Source: Sipunculus nudus (Eukaryota; Annelida; Sipuncula; Golfingiida; Sipunculidae). From it: a DNA stretch of 64,000 bases. The notes beneath the pieces were generated by a model that saw only the letters and a list, made by a program, of their open reading frames with translations, ran no database searches and had not been told where the DNA came from. Within the stretch, counting starts at the first letter, position 1. Every line of letters starts with the position of its first letter. Location: NCBI GenBank assembly GCA_026874595.1, contig CM049310.1, positions 558,001 through 622,000 of the forward strand, in the 5' to 3' direction. Both the position numbers and the translations under genes were made by a program. Positions 12,401 through 24,542 of this stretch are shown one piece after another.

Positions 12401-13201
12401 ACAGATCTTCCGTGCGTGGTTACAAGGCATCAAGTTAGCTCTCGACATCCTCTATGGTATACAGATGTTCTCTGGGTGGTGACAAGGCATCAAGTTAGCT
12501 CTGGACATCCTCTATGGTATACAGATGTTCCGTGCGTGGTGACAAGGCAACAAGTTAGCTCTCGATATCCTCTATGGTATACAGATGTTCCGTGCGTGGT
12601 GACAAGGCATCAGGTCAGCTCTGGACATCCTCTAGGGTATACAGATGTTCCGTGCGTGGTGACAAGGCATCAAGTCAGCTCTCGACATCCTCTATGGTAT
12701 ACAGATGTTCTGTGGGTGGTGACAAGGCATCAAGTTAGCTCTGGACATCCTCTATGGTATACAGATGTTCCGTGCGTGGTGACAAGGCAACAAGTTAGCT
12801 CTCGATATCCTCTATGGTATACAGATGTTCCGTGCGTGGTGACAAGGCATCAAGTCAGCTCTGGACATCCTCTAGGGTATACAGATGTTCCGTGCGTGGT
12901 GACAAGGCAACAAGTTAGCTCTGGACATCCTCTATGGTATACAGATGTTCCGTGCGTGGTGACAAGGCAACAAGTTTGATTTCGTCATCCTCTATGGTAT
13001 ACAGATGTTCCGTGCGTGGTGACCAGGCAACAAGTTAGCTCTCGACATCCTCTATGGTATACAGATGTTCCGTGCGTGGTGACAAGGCATCAAGTTAGCT
13101 CTGGACATCCTCTATGGTATACAGATGTTCCGTGCGTGGTGACAAGGCAACAAGTTAGCTCTGGACATCTTCTATGGTATACAGATGTTCCGTGCGTGGT
13201 G
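9421..13201 (+). repeat. Higher-order unit A, copy 2 (63 monomers)
   Basis: This 3,781-bp direct duplicate of 5701-9420 abuts it with no spacer. It keeps both the CAGCAAG monomer (10681) and the TTAGATCTGG monomer (10741); in copy 1 these are fused into one. It lacks the run of T and the CAATAAG change found in copy 1, so those arose after the duplication. After 13201 the order changes to seven monomers (13202-13621) leading into module M. Confidence 0.9.
11281..11341 (+). repeat. 61-bp monomer, GCATACAAG type, duplicate
   Basis: Same change as 7501-7561, at the equivalent position of unit A copy 2. Confidence 0.97.
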
Positions 13202-13621
13202 ACAAGGCAACAAGTTAGCTCTGGACATCCTCTATGGTATACAGATGTTCCGTGCGTGGTGACAAGGCAACAAGTTAGCTCTAGATATCCTCTATGGTAT
13301 ACAGATGTTCCGTGCGTGGTGACAAGGCAACAAGTTAGCTCTCGATATCCTCTATGGTATACAGATGTTCCGTGCATGGTGACAAGGCATCAATTTAGCT
13401 CTGGACATCCTCTATGGTATACAGATGTTCCGTGCGTGGTGACAAGGCAACAAGTTAGCTCTTGATATCCTCTATGGTATACAGATGTTTCGTGCGTGGT
13501 GACAAGGCATCAAGTTACCTCTGGACATCCTCTATGGTATACAGATGTTCCATGCGTGGTGACAAGGCAGCAAGTTAGCTCTGGACATCCTCTATGGTAT
13601 ACAGATGTTCCGTGCGTGGTG

Positions 13622-14940
13622 ACAAGGCATCAAGTTAGCTCCCGACATCCTCTATGGTATACAGATGTTCCGTGAGTGGTGACAAGGCAACAAGTTAGCT
13701 CTCGATATCCTCTATGGTATACAGATGTTCCGTGAGTGGTGACAAGGCATCAAGTTAGCTCTGGACATCCCCTATGGTATACAGATGTTCCGTGCGTGGT
13801 GACAAGGCATCAATTTTTCTCTCGACATCCTCTATGGTATACAGATGTTCCGTGGGTGTTGACAAGGCATCAAGTAAGCTCTGGACATCCTCTATGGTAT
13901 ACAGATGTTGCGTGCGTGGTGACAAGGCATCAAGTTAGCTCTGGACATCCTCTATGGTATACAGATGTTCCTTGCGTGGTGACAAGGCATCAAGTTAGCT
14001 CTGGACATCCTCTATGGTATACAGATGTTCCGTGGGTGGTAACAAGGCTTCAAGTTAGCTCTCGATATCCGCTATGGTATCTGATGTTCCGTGCGTGGTG
14101 ACAAGGCATCAAGTTAGCTCTGGACATCCTCTATGGTATACAGATGTTCCGTGCTTGGTGACAAGGCATCAAGTTAGTTCTGGACATCCTCTATGGTATA
14201 CAGATGTTCCGTGCGTAGTGACAAGGCATCAAGTTAGCTCTGGACATCCTCTATGGTATACAGATGTTCCGTGCGTGGTTACAAGGCATCAAGTTAGCTC
14301 TCCACATCCTCTATGGTATACAGATGTTCTGTGGGTGGTGACAAGGCATCAAGTTAGCTCTGGACATCCTCTATGTTATACAGATGTTCCGTGCGTGGTG
14401 ACAAGGCAACAAGTTAGCTCTCGATATCCTCTATGGTATACAGATGTTCCGTGCGTGGTGACAAGGCATCAAGTCAGCTCTGGACATCCTCTAGGGTATA
14501 CAGATGTTCCGTGCGTGGTGACAAGGCAACAAGTTAGCTTTGGACATCCTCTATGGTATACAGATGTTCCGTGCGTGGTGACAAGGCATCAAGTTAGCTC
14601 TGGACATCCTCTATGGTATACAGATGTTCCGTGCATGGTGACAAGGCATCAATTTAGCTCTGGACATCCTCTATGGTATACAGATGTTCCGTGCGTGGTG
14701 ACAAGGCAACAAGTTAGCTCTCGATGTCCCCTATGGTATACAGATGTTCCGTGCGTGGTGACAAGGCAACAAGTTAGCTCTTGACATCCTCTATGGTATA
14801 CAGATGTTCCGTGCGTAGTGACAAGGCAACAAGTTAGCTCTGGACATCCTCTATGGTAAACAGATATTCCGTGCGTGGTGACCAGGCAACAAGTTAGCTC
14901 TAGATATCCTCTATGGTATACAGATGTTCCGTGCGTGGTG
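13622..14940 (+). repeat. Module M, copy 1
   Basis: This 22-monomer module is recognised by a fixed run of rare variants: CTCCCGACAT with GTGAG, a second GTGAG monomer, GACATCCCC, AATTTTTCTC, GTAAGCTC with GTTGCG, TTCCTTGCG, and a 59-bp monomer with GGTATCTGATG. Later come CTCCACATC, GTCAGCTC, CTTTGG, GTGCATGG, and a monomer with GGTAAACAG before a GACCAGG monomer. The seven monomers just before it match the seven before every other M copy. This copy alone has CTATGTTATAC at about 14371-14381. Confidence 0.85.
14042..14100 (+). repeat. 59-bp monomer, GGTATCTGATG type (module M copy 1)
   Basis: GGTATACAGATG reads GGTATCTGATG, one base shorter. This destroys the usual GTATAC palindrome. It also has GGCTTCAAG. 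Confidence 0.97.
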
Positions 14941-17900
14941 ACAAGGCAACAAGTTAGCTCTCTATGTCCCCTATGGTATACAGATGTTCCGTGCGTGGTG
15001 ACAAGGCATCAAGATAACTCTGGTCATCCTCTATGGTATACAGATGTTCCGTGCGTGGTGACAAGGCAACAAGTTAGCTCTCGATATCCTCTATGGTATA
15101 CAGATGTTCAGTGCGTGGTGACAAGGCATCAAGTTAGCTCTGGACATCCTCTATGGTATACAGATGTTCCGTGCGTCGTGACAAGGCAGCAAGTTAGCTC
15201 TGGACATCCTCTATGGTATACAGATGTTCCGTGCGTGGTGACAAGGCATCAAGTTAGCTCTGGACATCCTCTATGGTATACAGATGTTCCGTGAGTGGTG
15301 ACAAGGCAACAAGTTAGCTCTCGATATCCTCTATGGTATACAGATGTTCCGTGAGTGGTGACAAGGCATCAAGTTTTCTCTCGACATCCTCTATGGTATA
15401 CAGATGTTCCGTGGGTGGTGACAAGGCATCAAGTAAGCTCTGGACATCCTCTATGGTATACAGATGTTCCGTGCGTGGTGACAAGGCATCAAGTTAGCTC
15501 TGGACATCCTCTATGGTATACAGATGTTCCGTGCGTGGTGACAAGGCATCAAGTTAGCTCTGGACATCCTCTATGGTATACAGATGTTCCGTGCGTGGTA
15601 ACAAGGCATCAAGTTTTCTCTCGACATCGTCTATGGTATACAGATGTTCCGTGGGTGGTGACAAGGCATCAAGTAAGCTCTGGACATCCTCTATGGTATA
15701 CAGATGTTCCGTGCGTGGTGACAAGGCATCAAGTTAGCTCTGGACATCCTCTATGGTATACAGATGTTCCGTGCGTGGTGACAAGGCATCAAGTTAGCTC
15801 TGGACATGCCCTATGGTATACAGATGTTCCGTGGGTGGTGACAAGGCATCAAGTTAGCTCTCGATATCCGCTATGGTATACAGATGTTCCGTGCGTGGTG
15901 ACAAGGCATCAATTTAGCTCTCGACATCCTCTATGGTATACAGATGTTCTCTGGGTGGTGACAAGGCATCAAGTTAGCTCTGGACATCCTCTATGGTATA
16001 CAGATGTTCCGTGCGTGGTGACAAGGCAACAAGTTAGCTCTCGATATCCTCTATGGTATACAGATGTTCCGTGCGTGGTGACAAGGCATCAAGTCAGCTC
16101 TGGACATCCTCTAGGGTATACAGATGTTCCGTGCGTGGTGACAAGGCAACAAGTTAGCTCTGGACATCCTCTATGGTATACAGATGTTCCGTGCGTGGTG
16201 ACAAGGCAACAAGTTTGATTTCGACATCCTCTATGGTATACAGATGTTCCGTGCGTGGTGACCAGGCAACAAGTTAGCTCTGGACATCCTCTATGGTATA
16301 CAGATGTTCCGTGCGTGGTGACAAGGCATCAAGTTAGCTCTGGACATCCTCTATGGTATACAGATGTTCCTTTGCGTGGTGACAAGGCAACAAGTTAGCT
16401 CTGGACATCCTCTATGGTATACAGATGTTCCGTGCGTGGTGACAAGGCAACAAGTTAGCTTTGGACATCCTCTATGGTATACAGATGTTCCGTGCGTGGT
16501 GACAAGGCAACAAGTTAGCTCTAGATATCCTCTATGGTATACAGATGTTCCGTGCGTGGTGACAAGGCAACAAGTTAGCTCTCGATATCCTCTATGGTAT
16601 ACAGATGTTCCGTGCATGGTGACAAGGCATCAATTTAGCTCTGGACATCCTCTATGGTATACAGATGTTCCGTGCGTGGTGACAAGGCAACAAGTTAGCT
16701 CTCGATGTCCCCTATGGTATACAGATGTTCCGTGCGTGGTGACAAGGCATCAAGTTAACTCTGGACATCCTCTATGGTATACAGATGTTCCGTGCGTGGT
16801 GACAAGGCAACAAGTTAGCTCTCGATATCCTCTATGGTATACAGATGTTCAGTGCGTGGTGACAAGGCATCAAGTTAGCTCTGGACATCCTCTATGGTAT
16901 ACAGATGTTCCGTGCGTCGTGACAAGGCAGCAAGTTAGCTCTGGACATCCTCTATGGTATACAGATGTTCCGTGCGTGGTGACAAGGCATCAAGTTAGAT
17001 CTGGACATCCTCTATGGTATACAGATGTTCCGTGAGTGGTGACAAGGCAACAAGTTAGCTCTTGATATCCTCTATGGTATACAGATGTTCCGTGAGTGGT
17101 GACAAGGCATCAAGTTAGCTCTGGACATCCCCTATGGTATACAGATGTTCCGTGCGTGGTGACAAGGCATCAAGTTTTCTCTCGACATCCTCTATGGTAT
17201 ACAGATGTTCCGTGGGTGGTGACAAGGCATCAAGTAAGCTCTGGACATCCTCTATGGTATACAGATGTTCCGTGCGTGGTGACAAGGCATCAAGTTAGCT
17301 CTGGACATCCTCTATGGTATACAGATGTTCCGTGGGTGGTGACAAGGCATCAAGTTAGCTCTGGACATCCTCTTTGGTATACAGATGTTCCGTGGGTGGT
17401 GACAAAGCATCAAGTTAGCTCTCGATATCCGCTATGGTATACAGATGTTCCGTGCGTGGTGACAAGGCATCAAGTTAGCTCTGGACATCCTCTATGGTAT
17501 ACAGATGTTCCGTGCTTGGTGACAAGGCATCAAGTTAGCTCTGGACATCCTCTATGGTATACAGATGTTCCGTGCGTGGTGACAAGGCAACAAGTTAGCT
17601 CTCGATATCCTCTATGGTGTACAGATGTTCCGTGCGTGGTGACAAGGCATCAAGTTAGCTCTGGACATCCTCTATGGTATACAGATGTTCCGTGCGTGGT
17701 GACACGGCATCAAGTTAGCTCTCGACATCCTCTATGGTATACAGATGTTCCGTGCGTGGTGACAAGGCAACAAGTTAGCTCTCGATATCCTCTATGGTAT
17801 ACAGATGTTCCGTGCGTGGTGACAAGACATCAAGTTAGCTCTGGACATCCTCTATGGTATACAGATGTTCCGTGCGTGGTGACAAGGCAACAAGTTAGCT

Positions 17901-18121
17901 CTAGATATCCTCTATGGTATACAGATGTTCCGTGCGTGGTGACAAGGCAACAAGTTAGCTCTCGATATCCTCTATGGTATACAGATGTTCCGTGCATGGT
18001 GACAAGGCATCAATTTAGCTCTGGACATCCTCTATGGTATACAGATGTTCCGTGCGTGGTGACAAGGCAACAAGTTAGCTCTCGATGTCCCCTATGGTAT
18101 ACAGATGTTCCGTGCGTGGTG
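14461..18121 (+). repeat. Higher-order unit B, copy 1 (61 monomers)
   Basis: This 3,661-bp block is followed directly by its duplicate at 18122. It starts at a GTCAGCTC monomer inside module M and ends at a CGATGTCCCC monomer, so the exchange point lay within M. Shared markers include the GGTAAACAG/AGATATTCC monomer (14821 and 18482), AAGATAACTC with GGTCATCC (15001 and 18662), GGACATGCCC (15781 and 19622) and the 61-bp TTCCTTTGCG monomer (16321 and 20162). Confidence 0.9.
16321..16381 (+). repeat. 61-bp monomer, TTCCTTTGCG type
   Basis: Two monomers after the GTTTGATTT monomer, in unit B copy 1. Confidence 0.97.
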
Positions 18122-21100
18122 ACAAGGCATCAAGTCAGCTCTGGACATCCTCTAGGGTATACAGATGTTCCGTGCGTGGTGACAAGGCAACAAGTTAGCT
18201 TTGGACATCCTCTATGGTATACAGATGTTCCGTGCGTGGTGACAAGGCATCAAGTTAGCTCTGGACATCCTCTATGGTATACAGATGTTCCGTGCATGGT
18301 GACAAGGCATCAATTTAGCTCTGGACATCCTCTATGGTATACAGATGTTCCGTGCGTGGTGACAAGGCAACAAGTTAGCTCTCGATGTCCCCTATGGTAT
18401 ACAGATGTTCCGTGCGTGGTGACAAGGCAACAAGTTAGCTCTTGACATCCTCTATGGTATACAGATGTTCCGTGCGTAGTGACAAGGCAACAAGTTAGCT
18501 CTGGACATCCTCTATGGTAAACAGATATTCCGTGCGTGGTGACCAGGCAACAAGTTAGCTCTAGATATCCTCTATGGTATACAGATGTTCCGTGCGTGGT
18601 GACAAGGCAACAAGTTAGCTCTCTATGTCCCCTATGGTATACAGATGTTCCGTGCGTGGTGACAAGGCATCAAGATAACTCTGGTCATCCTCTATGGTAT
18701 ACAGATGTTCCGTGCGTGGTGACAAGGCAACAAGTTAGCTCTCGATATCCTCTATGGTATACAGATGTTCAGTGCGTGGTGACAAGGCATCAAGTTAGCT
18801 CTGGACATCCTCTATGGTATACAGATGTTCCGTGCGTCGTGACAAGGCAGCAAGTTAGCTCTGGACATCCTCTATGGTATACAGATGTTCCGTGCGTGGT
18901 GACAAGGCATCAAGTTAGCTCTGGACATCCTCTATGGTATACAGATGTTCCGTGAGTGGTGACAAGGCAACAAGTTAGCTCTCGATATCCTCTATGGTAT
19001 ACAGATGTTCCGTGAGTGGTGACAAGGCATCAAGTTTTCTCTCGACATCCTCTATGGTATACAGATGTTCCGTGGGTGGTGACAAGGCATCAAGTAAGCT
19101 CTGGACATCCTCTATGGTATACAGATGTTCCGTGCGTGGTGACAAGGCATCAAGTTAGCTCTGGACATCCTCTATGGTATACAGATGTTCCGTGCGTGGT
19201 GACAAGGCATCAAGTTAGCTCTGGACATCCTCTTTGGTATACAGATGTTCCGTGGGTGGTGACAAAGCATCAAGTTAGCTCTCGATATCCGCTAAGGTAT
19301 ACAGATGTTCCGTGCGTGGTGACAAGGCATCAAGTTAGCTCTGGACATTCTCTATGGTATACAGATGTTCCGTGCGTGGTGACAAGGCATCAAGTTAGCT
19401 CTGGACATCCTCTATGGTATACAGATGTTCCGTGCGTGGTAACAAGGCCTCAAGTTTTCTCTCGACATCGTCTATGGTATACAGATGTTCCGTGGGTGGT
19501 GACAAGGCATCAAGTAAGCTCTGGACATCCTCTATGGTATACAGATGTTCCGTGCGTGGTGACAAGGCATCAAGTTAGCTCTGGACATCCTCTATGGTAT
19601 ACAGATGTTCCGTGCGTGGTGACAAGGCATCAAGTTAGCTCTGGACATGCCCTATGGTATACAGATGTTCCGTGGGTGGTGACAAGGCATCAAGTTAGCT
19701 CTCGATATCCGCTATGGTATACAGATGTTCCGTGCGTGGTGACAAGGCATCAATTTAGCTCTCGACATCCTCTATGGTATACAGATGTTCTCTGGGTGGT
19801 GACAAGGCATCAAGTTAGCTCTGGACATCCTCTATGGTATACAGATGTTCCGTGCGTGGTGACAAGGCAACAAGTTAGCTCTCGATATCCTCTATGGTAT
19901 ACAGATGTTCCGTGCGTGGTGACAAGGCATCAAGTCAGCTCTGGACATCCTCTAGGGTATACAGATGTTCCGTGCGTGGTGACAAGGCAACAAGTTAGCT
20001 CTGGACATCCTCTATGGTATACAGATGTTCCGTGCGTGGTGACAAGGCAACAAGTTTGATTTCGACATCCTCTATGGTATACAGATGTTCCGTGCGTGGT
20101 GACCAGGCAACAAGTTAGCTCTGGACATCCTCTATGGTATACAGATGTTCCGTGCGTGGTGACAAGGCATCAAGTTAGCTCTGGACATCCTCTATGGTAT
20201 ACAGATGTTCCTTTGCGTGGTGACAAGGCAACAAGTTAGCTCTGGACATCCTCTATGGTATACAGATGTTCCGTGCGTGGTGACAAGGCAACAAGTTAGC
20301 TTTGGACATCCTCTATGGTATACAGATGTTCCGTGCGTGGTGACAAGGCAACAAGTTAGCTCTAGATATCCTCTATGGTATACAGATGTTCCGTGCGTGG
20401 TGACAAGGCAACAAGTTAGCTCTCGATATCCTCTATGGTATACAGATGTTCCGTGCATGGTGACAAGGCATCAATTTAGCTCTGGACATCCTCTATGGTA
20501 TACAGATGTTCCGTGCGTGGTGACAAGGCAACAAGTTAGCTCTCGATGTCCCCTATGGTATACAGATGTTCCGTGCGTGGTGACAAGGCATCAAGTTAAC
20601 TCTGGACATCCTCTATGGTATACAGATGTTCCGTGCGTGGTGACAAGGCAACAAGTTAGCTCTCGATATCCTCTATGGTATACAGATGTTCAGTGCGTGG
20701 TGACAAGGCATCAAGTTAGCTCTGGACATCCTCTATGGTATACAGATGTTCCGTGCGTCGTGACAAGGCAGCAAGTTAGCTCTGGACATCCTCTATGGTA
20801 TACAGATGTTCCGTGCGTGGTGACAAGGCATCAAGTTAGATCTGGACATCCTCTATGGTATACAGATGTTCCGTGAGTGGTGACAAGGCAACAAGTTAGC
20901 TCTTGATATCCTCTATGGTATACAGATGTTCCGTGAGTGGTGACAAGGCATAAAGTTAGCTCTGGACATCCCCTATGGTATACAGATGTTCCGTGCGTGG
21001 TGACAAGGCATCAAGTTTTCTCTCGACATCCTCTATGGTATACAGATGTTCCGTGGGTGGTGACAAGGCATCAAGTAAGCTCTGGACATCCTCTATGGTA

Positions 21101-21962
21101 TACAGATGTTCCGTGCGTGGTGACAAGGCATCAAGTTAGCTCTGGACATCCTCTATGGTATACAGATGTTCCGTGGGTGGTGACAAGGCATCAAGTTAGC
21201 TCTGGACATCCTCTTTGGTATACAGATGTTCCGTGGGTGGTGACAAAGCATCAAGTTAGCTCTCGATATCCGCTATGGTATACAGATGTTCCGTGCGTGG
21301 TGACAAGGCATCAAGTTAGCTCTGGACATCCTCTATGGTATACAGATGTTCCGTGCTTGGTGACAAGGCATCAAGTTAGCTCTGGACATCCTCTATGGTA
21401 TACAGATGTTCCGTGCGTGGTGACAAGGCAACAAGTTAGCTCTCGATATCCTCTATGGTGTACAGATGTTCCGTGCGTGGTGACAAGGCATCAAGTTAGC
21501 TCTGGACATCCTCTATGGTATACAGATGTTCCGTGCGTGGTGACACGGCATCAAGTTAGCTCTCGACATCCTCTATGGTATACAGATGTTCCGTGCGTGG
21601 TGACAAGGCAACAAGTTAGCTCTCGATATCCTCTATGGTATACAGATGTTCCGTGCGTGGTGACAAGACATCAAGTTAGCTCTGGACATCCTCTATGGTA
21701 TACAGATGTTCCGTGCGTGGTGACAAGGCAACAAGTTAGCTCTAGATATCCTCTATGGTATACAGATGTTCCGTGCGTGGTGACAAGGCAACAAGTTAGC
21801 TCTCGATATCCTCTATGGTATACAGATGTTCCGTGCATGGTGACAAGGCATCAATTTAGCTCTGGACATCCTCTATGGTATACAGATGTTCCGTGCGTGG
21901 TGACAAGGCAACAAGTTAGCTCTCGATGTCCCCTATGGTATACAGATGTTCCGTGCGTGGTG
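18122..21962 (+). repeat. Higher-order unit B, copy 2 (64 monomers)
   Basis: This 3,841-bp direct duplicate of 14461-18121 abuts it. It has three more monomers than copy 1, around 19202-19381, where it holds a CTTTGG and a CAAAGC monomer. Private changes include CTAAGG near 19293, GGCCTCAAG near 19447 and GGCATAAAG near 20949. Its right part (from 20943) is also the start of a 60-monomer unit like those at 28505 and 32105, so the two levels overlap. Confidence 0.9.
20162..20222 (+). repeat. 61-bp monomer, TTCCTTTGCG type
   Basis: Equivalent of 16321-16381 in unit B copy 2. Confidence 0.97.
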
Positions 21963-24542
21963 ACAAGGCATCAAGTTAACTCTGGACATCCTCTATGGTA
22001 TACAGATGTTCCGTGCGTGGTGACAAGGCAACAAGTTAGCTCTCGATATCCTCTATGGTATACAGATGTTCAGTGCGTGGTGACAAGGCATCAAGTTAGC
22101 TCTGGACATCCTCTATGGTATACAGATGTTCCGTGCGTCGTGACAAGGCAGCAAGTTAGCTCTGGACATCCTCTATGGTATACAGATGTTCCGTGCGTGG
22201 TGACAAGGCATCAAGTTAGCTCTGGACATCCTCTATGGTATACAGATGTTCCGTGAGTGGTGACAAGGCAACAAGTTAGCTCTCGATATCCTCTATGGTA
22301 TACAGATGTTCCGTGAGTGGTGACAAGGCATCAAGTTAGCTCTGGACATCCCCTATGGTATACAGATGTTCCGTGCGTGGTGACAAGGCATCAAGTTTTC
22401 TCTCGACATCCTCTATGGTATACAGATGTTCCGTGGGTGGTGACAAGGCATCAAGTAAGCTCTGGACATCCTCTATGGTATACAGATTTTCCGTGCGTGG
22501 TGACAAGGCATCAAGTTAGCTCTGGACATCCTCTATGGTATACAGATGTTCCGTGGGTGGTGACAAGGCATCAAGTTAGCTCTGGACATCCTCTTTGGTA
22601 TACAGATGTTCCGTGGGTGGTGACAAAGCATCAAGTTAGCTCTCGATATCCGCTATGGTATACAGATGTTCCGTGCGTAGTGACAAGGCATCAAGTTAGC
22701 TCTGGACATCCTCTATGGTATACAGATGTTCCGTGCTTGGTTACAAGGCATCAAGTTAGCTCTGGACATCCTCTATGGTATACAGATGTTCCGTGCGTGG
22801 TGACAAGGCAACAAGTTAGCTCTCGATATCCTCTATGGTGTACAGATGTTCCGTGCGTGGTGACAAGGCATCAAGTTAGCTCTGGACATCCTCTATGGTA
22901 TACAGATGTTCCGTGCGTGGTGACAAGGCATCAAGTTAGCTCTCGACATCCTCTATGGTATACAGATGTTCCGTGCGTGGTGACAAGGCAACAAGTTAGC
23001 TCTCGATATCCTCTATGGTATACAGATGTTCCGTGCGTGGTGACAAGGCATCAAGTTAGCTCTGGACATCCTCTATGGTATACAGATGTTCCGTGCGTGG
23101 TGACAAGGCATCAAGTTAGCTCTGGACATCTTCTATGGTATACAGATGTTCCGTGCGTGGTGACAAGGTATCAAGTTAGCTCTGGACATCCTCTATGGTA
23201 TACAGATGTTCCGTGCGTGGTGACAAGGCATCAAGTTAGCTCTGGACATCCTCTATGGTATACAGATCTTCCGTGCGTGGTTACAAGGCATAAAGTTAGC
23301 TCTCGACATCCTCTATGGTATACAGATGTTCTGTGGGTGGTGACAAGGCATCAAGTTAGCTCTGGACATCCTCTATGGTATACAGATGTTCCGTGCGTGG
23401 TGACAAGGCAACAAGTTAGCTCTCGATATCCTCTATGGTATACAGATGTTCCGTGCGTGGTGACAAGGCATCAAGTCAGCTCTGGACATCCTCTAGGGTA
23501 TACAGATGTTCCGTGCGTGGTGACAAGGCAACAAGTTAGCTCTGGACATCCTCTATGGTATACAGATGTTCCGTGCGTGGTGACAAGGCAACAAGTTTGA
23601 TTTCGTCATCCTCTATGGTATACAGATGTTCCGTGCGTGGTGACCAGGCAACAAGTTAGCTCTCGACATCCTCTATGGTATACAGATGTTCCGTGCGTGG
23701 TGACAAGGCATCAAGTTAGCTCTGGACATCCTCTATGGTATACAGATGTTCCGTGCGTGGTGACAAGGCAACAAGTTAGCTCTGGACATCTTCTATGGTA
23801 TACAGATGTTCCGTGCGTGGTGACAAGGCAACAAGTTAGCTCTGGACATCCTCTATGGTATACAGATGTTCCGTGCGTGGTGACAAGGCAACAAGTTAGC
23901 TCTAGATATCCTCTATGGTATACAGATGTTCCGTGCGTGGTGACAAGGCAACAAGTTAGCTCTCGATATCCTCTATGGTATACAGATGTTCCGTGCATGG
24001 TGACAAGGCATCAATTTAGCTCTGGACATCCTCTATGGTATATAGATGTTCCGTGCGTGGTGACAAGGCAACAAGTTAGCTCTTGATATCCTCTATGGTA
24101 TACAGATGTTTCGTGCGTGGTGACAAGCCATCAAGTTACCTCTGGACATCCTCTATGGTATACAGATGTTCCATGCGTGGTGACAAGGCAGCAAGTTAGC
24201 TCTGGACATCCTCTATGGTATACAGATGTTCCGTGCGTGGTGACAAGGCATCAAGTTAGCTCTCGATATCCTCTATGGTATACAGATGTTCAGTGCGTGG
24301 TGACAAGGCATCAAGTTAGCTCTGGACATCCTCTATGGTATACAGATGTTCCGTGCGTCGTGACAAGGCAGCAAGTTAGCTCTGGACATCCTCTATGGTA
24401 TACAGATGTTCCGTGCGTGGTGACAAGGCATCAAGTTAGATCTGGACATCCTCTATGGTATACAGATGTTCCGTGAGTGGTGACAAGGCAACAAGTTAGC
24501 TCTTGATATCCTCTATGGTATACAGATGTTCCGTGAGTGGTG
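20943..24542 (+). repeat. 60-monomer unit C, isolated copy
   Basis: This 3,600-bp stretch has the same monomer order as the tandem units at 28505-32104 and 32105-35704. It begins at a GACATCCCC monomer, contains the CACGGC, AAGACATC, GATTTTCC, GATCTTCC and GTTTGATTTCGTC markers in the same order, and ends at the paired GTGAG monomers. Private changes include TTACAAGG at 22742, GACATCTTC near 23128, TATATAGA near 24040 and GACAAGCC near 24123. It is separated from the tandem copies by 24543-28504. Confidence 0.9.
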
